Source: Hypsibius dujardini
Lineage: Eukaryota; Tardigrada; Eutardigrada; Parachela; Hypsibiidae
NCBI GenBank assembly: GCA_001579985.1
Contig: LRSR01000265.1
Location: forward strand, 1 to 24,418
Length of the DNA stretch: 24,418 nt
Direction of reading: 5' to 3'
Of the stretch, positions 21,428 through 24,418 are shown one piece after another. The translations under genes were made by a program, and so were the position numbers. The first letter of the stretch is position 1. Every line of letters starts with the position of its first letter. The notes beneath the pieces are model-generated. The model was given only the letters and a program-made list of their open reading frames with translations, did not search any database and was not told the DNA's origin.

Positions 21428-21683
21428 GTACGAGGTAAAACTCTCAATGCTGTGCAAGTTCGGAAATGGTATAAATGCCGCGTTCGCACAATTTTCTCTC
21501 ATTGTTTGTCGATATTTTGGATTCAAAAAATCAGCAATAAATCGGACAAACAAAAGTAACAATAATTTTGACAAAAAATAAAAAATAAAAAATAAAAAAT
21601 AAAAACCCTATTTTGATTGATATACGTCATGATATTGCCCTGTTTGCCCTGTCGTGCGCAGCGTTAGGAGTTTTACCTCGTAC
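21428..21683. mobile_element. Probable MITE with 16-bp terminal inverted repeats and TA duplication
   Basis: GTACGAGGTAAAACTC at 21428-21443 is perfectly inverted at 21668-21683. A TA dinucleotide flanks both outer ends (21426-21427 and 21684-21685), the target duplication of Tc1/mariner-type elements. The interior is AT-rich and includes a run of AAAAAAT units (21572-21604). No transposase was seen. The superfamily is inferred only from the TA. Confidence 0.65.
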
Positions 21684-22482
21684 TAAAAACTGCTGAAAAT
21701 TAAGGGGAACAAGCTTGTTTTGGCTAACAGAACAAAGTGGCTAGCTTACAGAACAAAGGGAACAAGTTAACGCAAAGTGTACGGAACAAATGAGGAAATG
21801 GACGGAACCAAAATGGGAAAGCAGGCTCACTGGCCAAGGGGCAGAAAGGGCATTTCAAGCACTGATTGCCTTTGAAGCCATCAGCAAATAAATGTTTTCG
21901 CATCATGAGATTCGGTCATTTCTGACAACGCCCGCCTGTAAGTACAAAAGGTATTGTTCTCGCACAGTCGTACCGTACCCGGCGTACCGCGCTATAGTTA
22001 CTTTGCAGTTAGTACGAGTTACTGTAGTTAACCGTACTGTAGTTACTAGTTACAGAAGGTTCTTCACTAACGTATCTGGTAGTACAAGCTTGACAGCATT
22101 GTGGTATTTGCCGAAAAGATTCAAAATTGATACTCTCTTCGGTAAGTGGTTTTTACGTGTACAATTGCGAAATTTCGTCTTATTTGTACTGTGTGTGCCT
22201 ATTATCTTTTGGGCAATAGTTACTAGGAATACCATAGAAAGCACGCACTGGGCTCCAAGCGAAATGCGCGGTACGCAACAACAAAATTGTAAATAAATTG
22301 AATTGTGTGACGCCGTGCTTATTTCGGCATTACCAGAATGCAGTTTCAAGAATAATCGTTGTGTTTGCATCTCGGATTCTTTCGCAGGTGAATTACTATT
22401 AATGCTTAGCTCGTCCGGAATTGCAGGTATAAGAATAACATATAGCCTCCACTTGATTTAGTTCACAGGACCAAAATTACTG

Positions 22483-24418
22483 ATGTATCTCAACTTGGTA
22501 GTCGTGTTATCGGCTATTTCATTGCATGGATTCCATTGGATGCTAGTAGCCGTAGCGGGGATGCCCGTAAACGAAGACTCAGAGTATATTGGCGACGACA
22601 TTCCAAGCGGTAAGGGGAAATTTGTAGGAATAATCCTCTACTGCAATCGCGACATGAAAAAAAAACAATCTAAAAATGTTGGTAGACTGGCGGGATTACT
22701 TCACACTGGATGTGGTGGAACAATTGACGGCCAGCAGCTCACAGTCCAATGCAACTTTCATATTTCAAGGGGACATCAGGGGAATCAATCCACAATCCAC
22801 GGTCGCGCAAAATATGGTACAAAAATAAATGGCATAGATAGCAGCTCTCCTCCCTGTTTACTGGCACTTCTTTCTTCTTTTTTCAGCCGGTTAATGTTTG
22901 GCCTAGGGAGACCATTTACTACGTTTTCGGGGTTATTGGTGAATAAGTAGCAACGCCCAGGCATGACACGAACACGAACACGGACAGAGACACAAACACA
23001 AACGCAGACACAGATACAACACAGACACAGACATAGGCACAGCACGCAGACACAGATACAACACAGACACAGGCACAGGCACAGACACAGGCACAGGCAC
23101 AGACACAAGCACAAACACGGACACAAAAACCAGATAAAAAGACTGTCAAAACACAATGTGTTTTGATATACAATGATATACATTCGCGGTCATAGCCTAT
23201 ATGAAAACCCGGACGCGACACGTAGAACCTTTTTTATGAGGTCTGTCAACTGTTATTGCAGATGATAAGACGGAGCAGTTCACCCAAGCAGCCATGAGAG
23301 ACCTTGAGGCCAAGACTTGTCTACGATTCGTCCCTCGTCGCACTCAAGAGGATGATTATCTTTACATCGCCGGCGGGATGTCGTAAGGCAGCTCAATGGA
23401 ATGCAGAATTCAGACACTGTTGTCAACTCGGCTCCTCCATACCGCTATCAATATCATTCGTTGCAGGTGCGAATCAGACATTGGAATGACCGGTGGAAAA
23501 CAGGTGATTATACTGCATGCTGGTTGTCAAGACGGACTTGGTGCGACCCAGCATGAACTACTGCACGCTGCAGGCATCATCCACGAACAGGCACGTCCTG
23601 ATCGGGACCAATTTGTCTGGATTAATCACAAAAACATCCGAAGCGGTATGCAACTATATGCCGACACTAATGTGCGACACTAATGTGCGACACTAATGTG
23701 CGACATACTGTAGACGTCGGTACAGACACATGTACAGACACAGGCGAAGTGTATACAGACACGTAATAGGACATAAGCAGGAATAGCGGCCCATGAACCG
23801 CAACGAATACAGACACGGTTAGAGGCAACCGCAGACCCAGACCCAGACACAGACACAGACACAGACAGACATATACAGACATATACAGACATAGACAGAC
23901 ATAGACAGACATAGACATGACCACAGACCCTGGCGGAGCCTCGGAGGCGCAGCTACTAAGGCAGAAACTGACATACATAGGCACAGCCGCAAGCATATCT
24001 CTCGATCTGTCTGACTGTAATCGGTGACCGTGGCTCAATAGATGCTTTAGATCAATTCGCGGAGCAAGCGGTTCCCGTACTGGGAACGCTCAACCTAACC
24101 TACGATTACCAATCAGTCATGTACGTATCGAAAAAACAAGCCACATTTTCATCCAGCCCAAATGAAAGGAAAAATGTGTTTCTCCAGGCACTATGCCTGG
24201 AACGCCTTTGCAATAAATCCGGACTATCCCACTATTATTCCCAAAGAAAAAGGTGTTCGTTTCGGCAACCGGTAAGGGTGTATTGCAGACTACTAAGTGC
24301 TATACTTTTGTTCTTACATCCACGCTTATTATCCGAATGTAAAAGGAACGTCTTGAGTAAACTAGACATCCAACGAATCAATAAGCTCTATCGGTGTGAT
24401 CGTCGCAAAAAGCCGCCC
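22483..24418 (+). CDS. Secreted astacin (M12A) metalloprotease, 3' partial
   Basis: Exons 22483-22609, 22770-22816, 22887-22938, 23262-23382, 23467-23645, 24051-24120, 24188-24271 and 24346-24418 (open at the edge) give 251 residues with consistent phase. An N-terminal hydrophobic segment looks like a signal peptide. A short propeptide contains YIGDD, resembling the FxGD aspartate-switch motif. The mature domain starts near VWPRETIYYVF. It has the zinc site HELLHAAGIIHEQARPDRD (three His, the Glu base and the family Glu), the Met-turn region YDYQSVMHY and PTIIPKEKGVRFGNR. All four conserved Cys are present (KTC, SCES, HAGC, LYRC). The enzyme should be an active extracellular endopeptidase. 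The domain finishes at LDIQRINKLYRC, and a basic tail RRKKPP continues past the window. The two small exons (47 and 52 nt) are supported by phase and homology only. Confidence 0.87.
22963..23130. repeat. Degenerate ACACAG hexamer tract, astacin intron
   Basis: Runs of ACACAG/GCACAGG lie in the intron 22939-23261. A 28-bp block beginning CGCAGACACAGATACAAC is repeated exactly at 23003 and 23045, 42 bp apart (seven hexamers). Confidence 0.85.
23662..23700. repeat. Three tandem copies of a 13-mer
   Basis: CGACACTAATGTG is repeated three times without change just inside the donor of the intron 23646-24050. Confidence 0.9.
23825..23925. repeat. ACAGAC/ACATATACAG tract, astacin intron
   Basis: ACAGACAC units pass into ATATACAGAC and ATAGACAGAC units in the intron 23646-24050. 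It mixes the tetramer and hexamer registers seen elsewhere in the window. Confidence 0.8.

Larger units (their letters stand above)
21090..22482. other. Divergent spacer between CFP1 and the astacin gene
   Basis: 1.4 kb between two genes transcribed away from each other. It must carry both promoters. It holds the inverted-repeat elements (21223-21685), a run of GAACAA words (21703-21795), a GTAC/GTAGTTA-rich patch (21960-22060) and several acceptor-like AG sites before the astacin ATG (for example GTTCACAG ending 22468), which suggests a spliced 5' UTR. The open frame 21892-22296 has no recognisable product. Confidence 0.6.

Noticed and set aside
21892-22296. 134-codon open frame on the + strand upstream of astacin
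   Set aside because: No recognisable domain, composition like non-coding DNA, and it lies in a repeat-rich spacer. It is kept as spacer.
22963-23183. Cys/Val/Leu-rich open frames on both strands near 23000
   Set aside because: Translation of the ACACAG hexamer repeat. No gene.
22483-23382. Astacin gene missing its N-terminal strand (truncated protease)
   Set aside because: First suspected because exon 1 joins 23262 in frame. Two small exons (22770-22816 and 22887-22938) with correct phase encode the missing WPRETIYYV region.
1-24418. tRNA genes, CRISPR arrays or bacterial-type operons
   Set aside because: No tRNA B-box-like GGTTCGAATCC pattern was noticed. The repeats are simple-sequence tracts without unique spacers, and all genes are spliced.

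Overview
The window is nuclear DNA from a gene-dense, intron-rich animal genome. Every gene is split by many introns (about 70 bp to 1.7 kb) with GT-AG borders, and I see one GC-AG exception. Exons are GC-rich and introns AT-rich. Coding models were built by hand from splice signals. In all six genes the exon phases close exactly, which is the main support for the boundaries. A clip-domain serine protease homologue of the arthropod type and a Ci/Gli factor with an arthropod-like PKA-site cluster point to an ecdysozoan. A panarthropod such as a tardigrade is possible, but that is inference only.

Layout: (1) 208-2780, + strand, 3' part of a secreted clip-domain serine protease homologue whose catalytic Ser is Gly. 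(2) 7120-3097, - strand, a short Gli/Cubitus-interruptus zinc-finger factor with fingers 2-5 but no finger 1. It converges on gene 1. (3) 14284-8234, - strand, a complete TUT1/Star-PAP-like nucleotidyltransferase (905 codons, 10 exons). (4) 16157-14932, - strand, a small glycine-rich RRM protein with two CCHC zinc knuckles. (5) 21089-17747, - strand, a CFP1 (CXXC1) homologue of the SET1/COMPASS complex, with PHD and C-terminal domains but no CXXC domain. (6) 22483 to the right edge, + strand, a secreted astacin metalloprotease, open at its 3' end.

The genes do not form a pathway. Genes 3-5 are nuclear housekeeping functions (U6/mRNA 3'-end modification, RNA binding, H3K4 methylation) on one strand. 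Genes 1 and 6 are secreted proteins of the protease or protease-like type.

Between and inside the genes are many degenerate period-4 tracts (CTGT/ACAG) in introns and spacers, never in exons. A second recurring intronic word is GATTGGTTGA. A cluster of short terminal-inverted-repeat elements (21223-21685), probably MITEs with TA target duplications, lies between genes 5 and 6. I found no tRNA, rRNA, CRISPR or bacterial-type features. The most notable points are the lineage-specific domain losses (Gli finger 1, CFP1 CXXC, TUT1 N-terminal zinc finger), the MITE cluster and the intron-restricted tetranucleotide tracts.
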